Assembly: GCA_033558025.1 (NCBI GenBank)
Contig: JAUCEF010000012.1
Location: 3,224,001 to 3,288,000 of the forward strand
From: Phytophthora sp. 'mugwort'
Taxonomy: Eukaryota > Oomycota > Peronosporomycetes > Peronosporales > Peronosporaceae
Direction: 5' to 3'
Length of the DNA: 64,000 bases
The notes under the pieces were generated by a model, which was not told the origin of the DNA, did not search any database, and was given only the letters and a program-made list of their open reading frames with translations. The first letter of the stretch is position 1. Each line of letters starts with the position of its first letter. Shown here in pieces: positions 1 through 11,959 of this stretch. The translations under genes and the position numbers were made by a program.

Positions 1-11
1 ACCTTCCAACA
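1..11 (+). repeat. tail of the 5' LTR of a Ty1/copia element
   Basis: The first 11 bases, ACCTTCCAACA, recur exactly at 4586-4596, just past the end of the copia coding relic. LTRs normally end in CA, and a primer-binding-site-like motif follows at 14-23, so I read this as the last bases of a 5' LTR whose remainder lies outside the window. An 11-nt match alone is weak; its position relative to the element is what makes it credible. Confidence 0.5.
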
Positions 12-13
12 GA

Positions 14-23
14 TTATCAGCCC
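14..23 (+). other. candidate primer binding site (half-tRNA initiator Met type)
   Basis: TTATCAGCCC differs at one position from TTATGAGCCC, the complement of the anticodon-loop side of initiator tRNA-Met, which copia-type elements use as a half-tRNA primer. It starts 2 nt after the putative LTR end. Family knowledge plus position; not proven. Confidence 0.4.
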
Positions 24-104
24 AATGGACGATGTCAATGACACAGCCAGTGAGTCGTACTCACGGCGACACCGGCGGCTGTTGTCGGTCGAGAAAGGAC
101 CGGC

Positions 105-3100
105 ATGGCAGACAACGAAGAAGAAAAGAGCACCACCGTCTCTAGCGAAAGGGGCGACAACAGCAATGAGGGAAATGACGCGACAGAGCTTATGGTATTG
201 ATGCGTGGGTTGGCTGGGCGGCTAGAGCGGCTTAAGGAGTCGCAGTCCAAGCTGGACAAGAAGCTGGAGGTCGACGGAATGGTGCGTGCGCGCAACATCG
301 ACACCCCCATGATGCCACCCATGCACTCGATCTTTTTCGCCTAGGATCTTGGCAGTGGCAAACGCATGCATATTGAGTCGCTTGCTGGGTCGCCTCTTAC
401 TCCAATCACGGATACGCCGCGGAGACTGGTCGCTGTACCATAGTACTTCGGACAGCGGCAGCCCGGGTACGGCATGTCCATGTCGGAACTGCAGCGCCTC
501 TGCATGGTGCACCAGCCTGCGCCAGGCGTACATGCGGAGATCCGCTGCAACAGCGTGGCGGAGCGCAGGGAGCACAAGGTGGTCGGGGACAAGTCGGAGA
601 CGGGGGATTTCGGGGGCAGAACCAGAACGCGCCGGTGATGAGGTATCCGGATGCCCGGCAGAAAAAACTCGCCATGCGCCCATTCGACGGAAGAGAGCTG
701 GACGTGGGATTAGGATCTGGGTTCCTGGAATGGAGGCGCAGGTTCGAGCGACAAGTGGCCCTAGGGAAGTCAGCGTGCAGGTTGCTCTGGTCGGAAGACG
801 TGAAGGTGGATCGGCTAGGACACTACCTGCCCGGCACAGTCGAGCGCTACTACCACAAGCAAGTGGAAGTAGGGTGGGCGCAGCACCCGTCGCTACTGTT
901 TGTGAACGGATATTGGAGGCTTTCAAGAAAAAGATAACATCACATCCGTGCAAGCTATGAAGCTCTTCACTGCACCCAAGGACGGGAAACACACGTGGCT
1001 CGAGCACTACATGTACTTGGTAGCCATTTCGGAAGCGTGCGGTGGTAGAGCTGACTATTTGTTGTTAAACAACATCGTGCAGTACGCGTCTGAAGATATG
1101 CGCACGGTGCCGATGACGTGGTGGACGGTTCTAAGACCGATTACCTGCAGCACGCTGAGGAGCTGCAGAATTCGCGCAGTCCAATGAATTGAAGCCTGCC
1201 GCGCATAGAAACCTCGGTAAGGTGGTGGTGAATACAGTGTCGGAGCACCAGAAGGAAACTCGGCGCTGTCCTGAATGTGATAAAGTCGGACACCTGCGCG
1301 CAGCGTGTCCAACCGCGCTCGAGGGCGCGTTGGAGAACCGGATGGGTGGTGAGAGAAAGATCGGATGCGGCCGACGAAGTGTGGATCCTGGATAGCGGAT
1401 CGAGTCGACATTTAGTCAGCGACGAGTCATGGCTAGATGAGGTGGAGCCCTGCGAGGGCGAATGTTTACAGCGTAATGGAGAACCGCTCATCGTGAGCAA
1501 GAAGGGCACCGTGACGCTGGAAGTTTACCGCGTGCGGAAAGGTACATACTTTGAAGTTGACGGACACGTATATACGAGGGCATGGTGCACAACTTGATCT
1601 CGTACGGCGTACTGGACAAGAAGGGTACGCAATGTCGTACAGGAACGGACGGCGCGTTGTGGCCGCCAGAGACGGGAAGACCGTGGCGTTCGACGTGGGC
1701 ATGCGTCGGGACGTGTTGATAGTGAACGGAGGGGTGAAGAAATCGCGAGAGCTCCCTTCAGAAGTGATTATGACGGTGCTGCAAGAAGAGTGTGATGTGT
1801 CAGCGAAAGCGTCAGGAGGAGTACAGAAGGGAACCTCGGTGGAGTTTCACAAAAGGCTGGGCCATCTGAACTACGATGAGGTGGAGAGGAGGCGAGATCT
1901 GAGTTCTGGTATTGAGTTGACGGACCGTAGGCGTGTAAATTGCCTGACTTGCTCACAGGGCAAACTGACAAAAAATCGACAGTCTGGGAAAGACTCTGGA
2001 GACCACGCGCCCATAGATGGCATAGATGGCGTGATCTGCTCGGACCTGAAAGGTCCCACGGACAGATAGAATAATCGGTACATGATCAACTTCGTGGACG
2101 ATAAGACCAACTACTGTCGCGTATTCGTGACGCGGACAAAAATGCTGCCGCCAAGCAGTTTGAGCATTAATTGACCTTCTTCGAGAAGAGGTTTGACTGT
2201 CGGATCCGCGTACTTTGTACCGACTCAGGAGGAGAATACGAGGGCGTGGCGCGATAACGCAGTGAGGCACGTAATCAGGCAAGTAACTGTAAGGAAGAGC
2301 GCATGCACCGGACCATAATGAACATGGCGCGGCATGATATTTGCGTGCGGGTTGCCGCTCAACTTCTGGGGTGATGCGGTCCAATATGCCGCGTACATTC
2401 TGAATAGGGCACCCACGAACTCCAATCCGGGGCGCGCGTCGCCGTTGAAGATGCTACGAAGCAGACACCATCGTTGGGAGAAATCGTCGTGCTCGGGTCT
2501 CCATGCACTGTGTACCGTGATCCACGGACGAACAATTTTTGCCCAGCGGGCAACACCGGGTGTGATCGTCGGAATAGGCGAGGAAACCAAAGGGTATCGG
2601 GTCTATCTTCCCAAGGAGAAGGTGGTGATCAACATGCACCACGTCAGGAACATTGAGACACTCGACAAAGTTCAGAATGAGCACGTACAACGGTTATATC
2701 TCGAGGACGATGAGGAGCCTGGCGAAAAGGGGACCCCGAGTGTACGGCCTGCTGCGCCGGGCGGGCAATGGAAGGCAGTTACGGACAGCCGCAGTAAAAG
2801 AAAGAAGAAATTCTGGACCACGGAGCGCCCGGTCACCAGGTCTTTGGGTCGACAACCCAGAGAAGCCGCCGACGAGCGCGGCGAACAGGAAGAGAAGGGC
2901 GAGGACGTAGTGAACAACATCGTGGATGTGGAGCTGATAAACTACGGAGAGGCTGTGAGCAGCCCCGAGCGGCTTGGCTGGAAGCAAGCCATGGCAGAGG
3001 AATTGGAGGCGCTGGAACGCAATGATGTGTGGGCGATCGTGCGGTTGTCCCGAGGGGCGCACGTTCTGCACGCGAAATGGGTCTGTAAGACCAAGTAGGA

Positions 3101-4500
3101 TGCCGAAGGGGCAACTGAAAGACTAAAGGCTCGGCTCGTTGCCTGGGGGAACGAGCAACTTTTCGCTGTGGACTATAGCATCACATTCGCGGCTGTAATT
3201 GAGATGTCGAGCGTGAAGCTCATCCTAGTCCTCGCTAGAAAATGGAGGGTCCCTGCGAAACACGGGGACGTGCCCAACGCCTACCTGAAGGCGGACAAGG
3301 AGGAGGATTTGGACATCTACATGCGTGTACCGCGAGGAATGACGATCTCCAAGGAGATCAAGAGTAGGCTGGGCGTGTTTGAGGACGGTGAGCTCGTGTT
3401 GGAGCTAAACAAGGCCCTATACGGCCTGAAGTAGGCTGGTAGATTGTGGAGCAAGCTATTGCACAAGAAATTGAAGGAGATTGGCTACGAACAGAGCCTT
3501 ATGAACATGTGTGCATACTTCAGGAGGGATTCTAGCGGGATGTTGGTTGTCGGCGTGTATGTCGACGACATGTTGGTTACGGTACCAGGAAGGAAACAGT
3601 TGACGCGTTCATCGGAGAGCTCGCGGACCTGTCCGTGAAAGACTTGGGCTGCGCGCACATGTTCTTGGGCATAAGGGCGAACTACGAGGACTCAGGATAT
3701 GATTTGGACCAGGAAGTGACAATTGAGGCAATGCTGAAAGAGTTCGGCATGGAATCCGCGAGCTGAGTGCGAGCACCTATTGGAGAAGAGTCGGACGAAC
3801 GCGAAGAGTCACCTGCGGAGCTAGTACCGACCTCTGCAGAAAAAGGAACGACCACGATGACTAGATTTCAGTCATTGATAGGAAGTCTACTCTGTATTGC
3901 GGATGCACGAGGCCCGATATCGCTTTTGCCGTGCACAAGGCGTCGAGACATGCAGACCAGCCAACGGTTAGTTGGCCAAGCGTGTATTGAGATACCTGAG
4001 TGGTACAAGGACGCTGAAGTTGAAGATGTGCGAAGGCGGGGTGCGGATGGAAGAGATCGAGGTTGAGGTATACAGCCGGTGAGACTTCCGCAGAGGCAGC
4101 CGGCAAGTGCATCTTGGCGGATCGCCTCTGCGCAACCAACGCGCCACCTCTCTCCCGTCTATCAACTTCCATGCCATTCTGCCGTGGTTGCGGAGAGAAC
4201 CGCCGAGTCGTGTTGACCGCGCAAAATTGGTGCCGTGCTATTCGTTCCGACGATAGTGCAGTCCGATCGGGAGCACCAACGCGCAGTTCTGATCGCTTGT
4301 GCCACTCTGATGTCCAGAACATACATTCGCCTGCAAAAGCTATTGAAGTGCGACCGGATCAGGTAGTGCCACGGACGTCAGAAGAAGTTGCTTCGCGCAT
4401 CTGCGACGTATCTGAGGATGAGTTCAGCTGTGAACCACACCAAGCAAGTGTGTGGCTCGTACGGCCTCGCATGCGGGTTGTAGTGAGGCCCAAATCGGTA
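105..4500 (+). pseudogene. Ty1/copia gag-pol polyprotein relic
   Basis: Conserved copia domains occur in order but in shifting frames: an acidic gag start (from ATG 105), a zinc knuckle CPECDKVGHLRAAC (1267-1308), the aspartic protease motif LDSGSSRHLV (about 1389-1418), a GAG-pre-integrase segment (about 1845-1965), integrase pieces (about 2020-2470), reverse transcriptase (about 2960-3640, active-site YVDDM at 3558-3572) and RNase H traces (3855-4150). In-frame stops interrupt RT at 3096-3098 (after CKTK) and 3432-3434 (after LYGLK), and there are frameshifts between domains. The order PR-IN-RT-RH is diagnostic of Ty1/copia. It encoded retrotransposition enzymes and is dead. A 261-codon open frame on the minus strand (222-1007) is a shadow. 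Confidence 0.9.
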
Positions 4501-4519
4501 GGGAGAGGAAAGACGGAAT

Positions 4520-4596
4520 AACACTCTATCTTTTGCGTTGTTATCCACATTGCGTCCTGGAAGGAACGGCTCTGGTTTGAGGACCACCTTCCAACA
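4520..4596 (+). repeat. probable remnant of the 3' LTR of the Ty1/copia element
   Basis: A purine-rich run at about 4500-4519 (GGGAGAGGAAAGACGGAA) resembles a polypurine tract, and the sequence after it ends at 4596 with the same ACCTTCCAACA as window bases 1-11. The left edge is uncertain. At about 77 bp it would be short for a copia LTR, so it may be internally deleted. Confidence 0.35.
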
Positions 4597-4789
4597 GAAG
4601 CTGCCTTAACGCCACGCGTATCTGGTACGACAATTCGTCTGGCTAAGCGAGCGCTATGATTTAAGTGTTGCAATTAAGCTGGAAATCAACTAGACGAGAT
4701 CCTGCTTCAAAAGTTAAGGCAAAAAGGTTTGGTGCTATTTAGCTGACCGAACCCTCCATTTAATAAGCAGCGTCGAGGATCGAGCACTA

Positions 4790-5610
4790 CCCCATCGACA
4801 TTCATCGAAGTCTTGACCTGAAATCGAATCCGCTTCCTTCAATGTCGCTTCTGCTGGACCGATCATCGCTGTCACGGTGACAAGTGCCCTTGTTTGGACT
4901 CGCGTTCTTCACCAGCTCGTGACACTCGTGCTTGTAGTGGCACTGCTTCCCACAATGAAATCACTTACCCTTTCGCTTCCCGTTGCCACTTCCAACCGTG
5001 GTGAATGCACGGACAGAACGGACAGCCGTTGCTGTACCGACGCCTTGTTCACGGTTGGAATCCAAATTGCGACGTCTCGCTTCCCCCGCCGCCTTGAGCA
5101 GCGTCTCTTCGAACGAGCTGCTAGCCTCGAGTGTGGAGACATAGCCGTTCCAGCCCGGCCCAAGCACTGCAGAAAGTTGCTCCGCTTCTCCTTATCTATC
5201 ATGACCACCTTTTAGCAGGCGAGGTTGACCAACATCACACGCGTATCGCGGATACGCTGTAGCATGTCGCCGCCAGCGTCGAGGTAGCGGGACAGATAGT
5301 TGCGCTTGAGCTCCCCCGCCATGCGTGACGATATGTATTCTTCAGCAAGTTGAGCATTAACATCGGATGGCCCAGGTCAGCGACCTTCGCTGTTATGTCG
5401 TCCGTCAAGGCGGCGAGGATAAATGCCATGATCAAAATGTGCTGCGCCACCATCTGGTGGAGCGGTTTCTTCGGCGCCGACTCTTCTCCCTTTAGCTGGT
5501 CAGCCGTCGGAATGGGGAACTGCAGCGTCGCCCATACCTCCTTGGCTTCGAGATCAATCTGAAATGGCGCGCCCACAGACGATAGGCCGTGAAGCGTGAT
5601 ATCCATGCGT
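4790..5610 (-). pseudogene. Ty1/copia gag relic (second element)
   Basis: Minus-strand frames give a gag-like protein. The N-terminal part contains IDLEAKEVWATLQFP and a helical segment from 5606 to about 5340. It continues in another frame with ELKRNYLSRYLDAGGDML and RIRDTRVMLVNL (about 5340-5220), then with PGWNGYVSTLEAS and EETLLKAAGEARRRN (about 5160-5060). At about 4960-4920 a zinc knuckle reads stop-FHCGKQCHYKHEC. The first knuckle Cys is a TGA stop, and the usual Gly before the His is Cys. No pol follows. It directly abuts a Mutator transposase relic on the same strand. Confidence 0.7.
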
Positions 5611-5619
5611 CGAAATCTT

Positions 5620-6752
5620 GTCAGTCTGTCGTATAGCCTTCCCTCATGGCCAATTGAACTTCAAGTTCCGTGATCTTCATATTTAACATCTTGCGTCTTG
5701 CGTCGTAGGCTTGCTAGAAGTGGAACAGACATCCCACAATCCTCGGTTCTGGAAATTGCCTCTGAGCAGCTTTAATCATCGCAAACTCAAAATCACACGC
5801 AACATGAAGTGGGACCAGTTTTCTCTTCGACGCAATATAGATGTTGCCGCCGATCGTACACCTAAGGAGTTTTCTAGTCGTTAGTATGTACCAAAAATGC
5901 AAATAGAGTTCCGAAATGGAATCGCATACAATTACCAATTGGTAAAACGGAGCCGGCACACATCGGTACGATGCATCGACGAAGATGGAACTCCGGCGCT
6001 GTTTCAAGCGGTCCATAGGCCGTGGGTGAGCCCACCCAATCGGGCGATGCTCCACTTCATCGTCGTAGTAAGTGGCATGAAACTGGAGCAGCTTCAACAC
6101 GGGTCTCACTTTGACATCGCATAGTGGTTCACGTTCCAGGCGGCCAAATATCTCTCGTCCAAAGTGTTTCCCTCTCGTCCGATATGGTCGGCCCAAAATC
6201 GTGTTTTCGTCGCGCCCTGAACCGTTTCGTTGTCGTTGCCGTAGAATTGGTCCCGACCATGTACCATACTTAAGTGGGAGTCAGCGTTACATCTCGGACG
6301 CAAATTGCATCCGTCGCCAACCGCATTTGGTCCTTTCGGCAGGTTATAGCAGGTGCTGATCCAGTTGGAGGTCGACGAAACTCAGGAACACAATTGGGCA
6401 TATGATTTACAGTCTCCACGACTCCCAGGCTACTCACGTACGCCTTGCATTGGGTACGGCGGTAGGCGCTGCATCGACCACGAGTGGCTTTATCGGTAAA
6501 ATGGTACCGAGCATAGGCGTAGCCGCGGAAATGAACATTCGTCGTTCCCAACGTTGCGACGGGGAGATCAGCTGAATGCGTATCTTCGATCAGAGAAGGC
6601 GCTTCAACTTGGCGACCATCATTCTCTTCGGATTCCGAGCTTGATAGGCCCGGCAGGATGATCGTTTCGTCCGATGGCACGTCGCTTAGATCAGATCCAT
6701 CGAACTGGAACGAGTTCGACATCGATTCGTCGGAGGCGTAGTCGATGTTCAT
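5620..6752 (-). pseudogene. Mutator-like (MULE) transposase relic
   Basis: The N-terminal open frame (6752-6270, 160 codons) is acidic, then carries a FLYWCH/WRKY-like zinc-binding segment with RGRCSAYRRTQCKAYV and a later H/C pair. The transposase core follows in other frames: RDQFYGNDNETVQGATKT (about 6260-6200), FVDASYRCVP (first catalytic Asp region, about 5960), CDFEFAMIKAAQRQFP (second region, about 5800) and GCLFHF followed by a stop and QA (about 5712). These are MULE DDE-domain signatures. Frameshifts and the stop after GCLFHF make it non-functional. The C-terminal third is missing and a copia gag relic begins there. Confidence 0.8.
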
Positions 6753-6759
6753 TGCGCTT

Positions 6760-8480
6760 GGTAGTCAAGTGGTTGCTTGAGCGCTTGGAGCTTGGTAGAT
6801 TTCAAAGCGATCTCTTCGGCACAAAGGTAGCGACACAGGGCTTGCGATGGCATAGTACGACTTAGCGAACGATCTAGCGAGTGGCGAGGGGGCGATGCAC
6901 GATGAAACGGTCGTCTGAGAGCACGCGATAGTCTAGCAAACTGGATACTCGTAGCTCAATCACGCTTTATTTACCATGTATACACACACCTCTCGATTGT
7001 GATAAAAAAATTCAACGTTGACTTTAAAATGATTGACCTATTTTGACCCCATTTTTACTCAAAAAAGTGCTGACCCAAATTTGACCTGTGCAGCGGTTGA
7101 CCAATAAAAAAAGGTTTTCGGAGCGATAGGCTACACAGTAGACAGACTACCACCACACAGGGCGCCAACGGCACTGAAGAATGTTGACAGTTAAGTGGGA
7201 GGAGGCCCTGCTTGCCGAAAAAAACATAGTGTAATGAGTGGTACGGTACCCAGTAATATGGGGCAAAAAGGCCCATGAAATAAGTCACTTGTCATTTCGG
7301 TTCAAACCTTCGGGTTTGGCCGACGGGTTCTGGCGGCTTAAACCCTTAACTCCATTGAACTTGTTGGATAAAATTAGAATGTGCACGTGCTACGTTGTCG
7401 ATTTACAAAATAAATGGTCGACACGTATATCACTTAGATCGCTCCGGCTGGCTCGAGGCACCTATCTATCCTCCTACAATCTGGTGGCTCATTACATTTG
7501 GAACTGCAACGGTGTTGGACGAGTATTACCAGATTGACATGGAATTAATTATAGGAAGGGTGGCAGACTTGGCTGGAAATATGGCAGAGTTTCGGACGAA
7601 GACGTAGTAGGAGCAGCCCTACGGAGAAAGATATGGTAAGAACATTTGCAAAATATGGTAACGGTCAGACATGAAGTACGTTGCCATTTCTTGGTCGTCT
7701 CTCAACACTTTCCTCAGCTGTCGCTAGCTTGTTGTTTTGTGTGTGGGCGTGTAGGTGCTCTGCAAGCTGGTCGAACGCATCCTTTTTTTGTCTATGGCTA
7801 CAACTGCAGTCTCCTTTTGCGATCAATCGGACCTTAGCGAAGTTCTTTGCATTCTCCATCCAGCGGACGATTATCAAGTAGTCGTCGGTGGCAAATGAAC
7901 CTTCGAATGCCCTTCATCTTCATCACGGACCGCTCATTGCGCGTACAGGGTGCACATCGATACGCGCTGTGTGAGCAAATGCCTGCAATTCAGGGTGGAT
8001 TGAAGACGCACCTGTGAGAGCAGCGAGCGCGCGCTAATGAGCATCCCGTAGGCCGCGCTGCTGTCAGATGGACAGGCAGCCATCCTCCAAGTGCGCACCT
8101 GTCAGCCTGAAGGAGGGAGTACACTTGAGCGCGGGGGGAATAAAGATACACCGAAAATCATGCCGTTGAAGTGGGAGCGTGGCCTCCGTCAGAACTGTTG
8201 CAACTGACAAGCAAACGACGTTTGTGATAGTCAGCCATCCAAAACTGGGATGGAAGTGTCCGTAAACCACGAAAAATATGGTTATCAGCTTGGCAGGAAC
8301 ATGCCGGCGAAAACGCCGATCCCGCTCCCCCATTTCTTTAACATTTCGAATTCAAAAAGGTGTAGTTAAACGATTTCCGTACACAACCAATATCAAGTGA
8401 ATGCGGTCTCTGATAAACCTTGTTGTGTCGCCTGCTGGCGTATGATCATGTTACTATCCCCGACGACGTGGAGCGGAGCC
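6760..8480. other. no recognisable gene; AT-rich flank with TTGACC repeats
   Basis: Upstream flank of the Mutator relic. At 7018-7102 there are five TTGAC(C) motifs plus one TGACCC. Short open frames at 7238-7537, 7395-7607 (+) and 7665-7877, 8064-8333 (-) have no family signature I can name. The 7665-7877 minus frame has a charged helical stretch (KKDAFDQLAEHLHAH) that might be a DNA-binding fragment, but I cannot support it. Confidence 0.5.
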
Positions 8481-8483
8481 CGT

Positions 8484-9843
8484 CTATAATACACTCAAGT
8501 CTGTAGACCAATGCGTAACCTCATGTTTCCCGCCAATTGGTCGTCTTCGCGGCGAAGGACATGCTACTGACCCAGCGGATTTCGTGTCCAATGACGCCGG
8601 CACCCACGCGAACCACGATAGCACCACTGCCTCCGGGGCCGGGATTGCCTCGAGACCCTCCGTCAAGATGAGAAAATATCGCTCCTTGCCGACTGGGTCG
8701 TATGACAGTGTTGACTCCCAACCCTTGCAGAGGACGTGCTGCACTGCTCTCGATGCACGCGCCATCGTGAGGTGCCGTGCCCCCCTGTCAAATGCAGGTG
8801 CACGGTTTCGTATCCTCGTCGCGGTCTTGCCGCGATTACGAAGCGGTGATAACCTGAAGTCACGGCATTCTACGGGTCAAAATGTGCAACTCTCTATCTC
8901 CAGATACAGTGAAAAATTAACGCGGTGCCGATCCTCCAACAGCTTTCCGCCACCTTGGTGACCCCAGATGCCAGCTTGTCTGCTTCCGCGCTCTTCAAAA
9001 GTGGGAAAAGTTCATCCACGGCCTCCCAGACGCCAGCCGGTATATTGGGTATGACCATTCCGAAGCAGGCTTCTTCCAGTTGAGTCGCTGTAATCCTGCC
9101 CGCTGCCATCGCTTGAGGAACACCGCGCGCATTTCCGCTACAGGCGGGGGGGGGGGGGGGGGGGCATGGCCAGAACACGTGATGCATATCGACTCTCACT
9201 AGCCGGATGCACCTCGCGTGAGGGCACCCTATTTGTTCTCTGGTGGTGTCGTATAGTGAGAAAGCATGGTTCTTGAGCCGGAGGAGCAACTGCTCCCCCA
9301 CGGTCCTAACCCGACTATCCGACGAAGTCTTCGCCACTCGAGTTGGGTAAGCCTATGTGCCGCTTGAGTGCTTTGACGTTCCCATTTTTCGTGGCGTTCA
9401 ATGGCGCTACGGAAACCTCGTTTTCGTGAAGCCACGGTCACCGCCTGCTTGAAATTCTGGCGTGAGGGGGTCCATTGCCGCTGCCCGGCCCATAAGCAAA
9501 CAAGTCTGCCCACGCTTGGGTGCGTATGCACGTGAGCGACTCTCACCTCCGGCAGCAGTTGCATCGTCACAAACTTGGTCAATTGCCTGTGGTTGGTGAT
9601 GATGGATTTCCGGGGAGATAAGTCCCGTCGTACTGTCAGACACGCCTCCGGCGGTATCGTGCGAGTCATCTCTACGATCGCCGAATGCTGCGCGGGCTTT
9701 GCAGTCAAGCGCAGCTCTCGGCTTTGATTAGCCCAGTACAGCATTCGGGGGAATGATGCAACCAAAAGCCGGACCAACAGTTCAATCTGCGTAACAAGAA
9801 ATAGTGTTATGCTGCGGAGTGGGCCGGCCCGAGCAGCAAACAC
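8484..9843 (-). pseudogene. LINE ORF2 C-terminal relic (RT end, zf-RVT, RNase H)
   Basis: Read on minus, the order is: a helical region after the reverse transcriptase fingers/palm (9843-9230); a zinc-binding segment like zf-RVT, CPHARCIRL followed by DMHHVFWPCP (about 9220-9150); a helix-rich linker; then an RNase H start DGGSRGNPGPGGSGA (about 8670-8625) in another frame. That order (RT, zf-RVT, RNase H) is typical of a group of non-LTR retrotransposons. The zinc segment is interrupted by a 19-G homopolymer on the plus strand (9146-9164), read as a proline run. Frames are broken and no RT active site is recognisable, so it is 5'-truncated or decayed. Confidence 0.65.
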
Positions 9844-9849
9844 TAGGAA

Positions 9850-11950
9850 CTAAGCGGAAGGATTTCAGTTATTTAGTGGAAGAGCTGCCTCGTTCGGGTG
9901 CCACTACGTATGGATGTCTCTACTGTCAAGTCTAGAACCTATGGTATGTGTTGTCCGGAGTTACAAACTTATAATACGCCTCGACAGAACACTCGGAGTG
10001 GATTGATTGGGCATCTCTGGTCTCTCTCGTGGATTAAATGGTTATGACTTCGCGGGGAACCGATGTAGACACAGATATGGATTTCGGCGGTGCCGTTATC
10101 CAAGTGATCGAGTCGGACGTGACCTTCTAGAAGAAGAGGTTCCTGTCGATCTATCGGCGCTTATATGGCTGCGCCAAAACATATTACAGTTAGTCCGGTT
10201 ACTGTTCTGCACAGCGACGAGAACGCTTTGCAGTCCGACAACCTCGATTTGACGACTTCTAAATGGTAAGTAACGTGAGAGCCGCGCTGCAACACGCAGT
10301 GCAAAGTACGGACCAAGCAACGCAAGGGGACCGAGTGCTGGGACCGCTCATTTTGGCAAGGCCCCGTTTCGATGGGACAATGAGGACAGATATCGTTTCG
10401 GCTAGCGCGTCGGCGAGAACGGCCATGTTCTGACTTACGGCTGGGCAAGCTCAGGCCACCTCCGCTATTGCGCAGTAGGGAGGAAATGTCAGACTGACAT
10501 GCATTAGCTGGTTAGCGTTTGCACTGCCTTCCTTCTTTCGTTGTCTGCTGCTCTCATAGGGCCCCTTCACGAATCAGGCTCCGGGCACAACCCAAGAGCT
10601 GAGATTCCAGATGTCCCAGCAATCTGGGTTCTCAGGCGGCAGAAGCTGTATGGCGGCAGATCAGGCCCCAAGTGGTCGGGTAGATAACGACCAAGGACCA
10701 CTACCTCGTGCGATACAACAAGTCAAGGGATGGCAGGCGAGAGAATGACACACCGCCAGCTCTTAAGTCAGTAACGGTCCAGATGCCGGATGTCAAAGAT
10801 TACACAGCTCCATCCGGAGACCAGGGGAACGCTCTCCAAAACAAAGCTTTGACTGAAGTATATAATAATTCAGAAGGGGTGTCAGCCCGATATCAACAAC
10901 ACGCACCTCGGTCTTAAAACGTTTCGGTCGGTTGAACAGGTTGAACAGGGCGGGCTAATTTACGTAAAGAGTGGTGGCACGAACACTAAGCAAGCTTAGT
11001 TCCAAGACGCGTACTAAAATGTGCTGCTCGTACATCCGAAATACCTACAGCCTGGTGGGGGGTCGACCAAACGTACGATAACCTCGGTACGGATACCCAG
11101 AACCAGGATACAAGACTTAGATGACGTGTTTTTAACCTTATATTTATACGGATAATGGGGCCCGCGCTCTACGCTTGGAATCTCCGCCGGGCGCCCAGAC
11201 ACCGATGACGGCAATTACGTCATACGGAGGTTGTACTCTTAACGGGGTTGCTATAGTTAATCCAATAATAAAATAAACTCGCTGTGCTACTGCTGCTGAC
11301 CGTTAAGGTCACGGAAATGCGTATTTTCGTAGTAATCGTTTTCAATGTATTGATCATCAGACACTATAGCCAGAGGACTCAATCTCCGTCTTCCTCGATA
11401 CAGCCAAGAATGTAGACTTGACTACTACAGACCACTGTTAGTTCGTAAATCCTTTCAAAATTGGCGTGCAGTGCCGATGGCCGAAGCGAAGTCTAACCCA
11501 ATTTGCATCCGGAAAAAAGACGCTCGTATGTGTGATTCATCGGGAACACGTGTGCAGCAGGTCGTCGTACTGCCCCCCCCCAGGATGCGTTCTAAAACCT
11601 ACGCTGATTCTTAGTCTGACGAATTTTGCCGACCGGGGGGGGGGGGGAGGCAAAATAAACACGGGTCGGTTTGACCGATCTGGCCCCATTAAGTACCGCC
11701 ATGTCATATACCGTACATAAGACAAACGTGTGTGTGTGTGTGTTAAAAAAAAGCGATATTTTTTTTCGCTCACATTTCAAAACAAACCCCGTTTAGAGAA
11801 CATAGTTAATAGAAGAGATGACCATGGCCGCTCACATCCAGCCACGTGCGGTCCTCAAGCAGCTCTCGATCTCACCTTTTGTATAAACGTGCTGTTCATA
11901 CTACAATTAGAATTAGTACCACCATCAGCAGTGCACGACGTAGATACAAA
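9850..11950. other. no confident gene; homopolymers and weak open frames
   Basis: Contains a 69-codon plus frame (10708-10917, polar, no family), plus and minus frames at 10007-10448 without signatures, a C9 run (11573-11581), a G13 run (11635-11647) and a short GT repeat near 11729-11743. Probably decayed transposon DNA; nothing I can assign. Confidence 0.4.
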
Positions 11951-11959
11951 CATCAACCG

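Noticed and set aside
222..1007. 261-codon minus-strand frame
   Set aside because: Lies opposite the copia gag region, without domains and rich in Arg/Pro/Ser; a shadow of GC-rich coding DNA.
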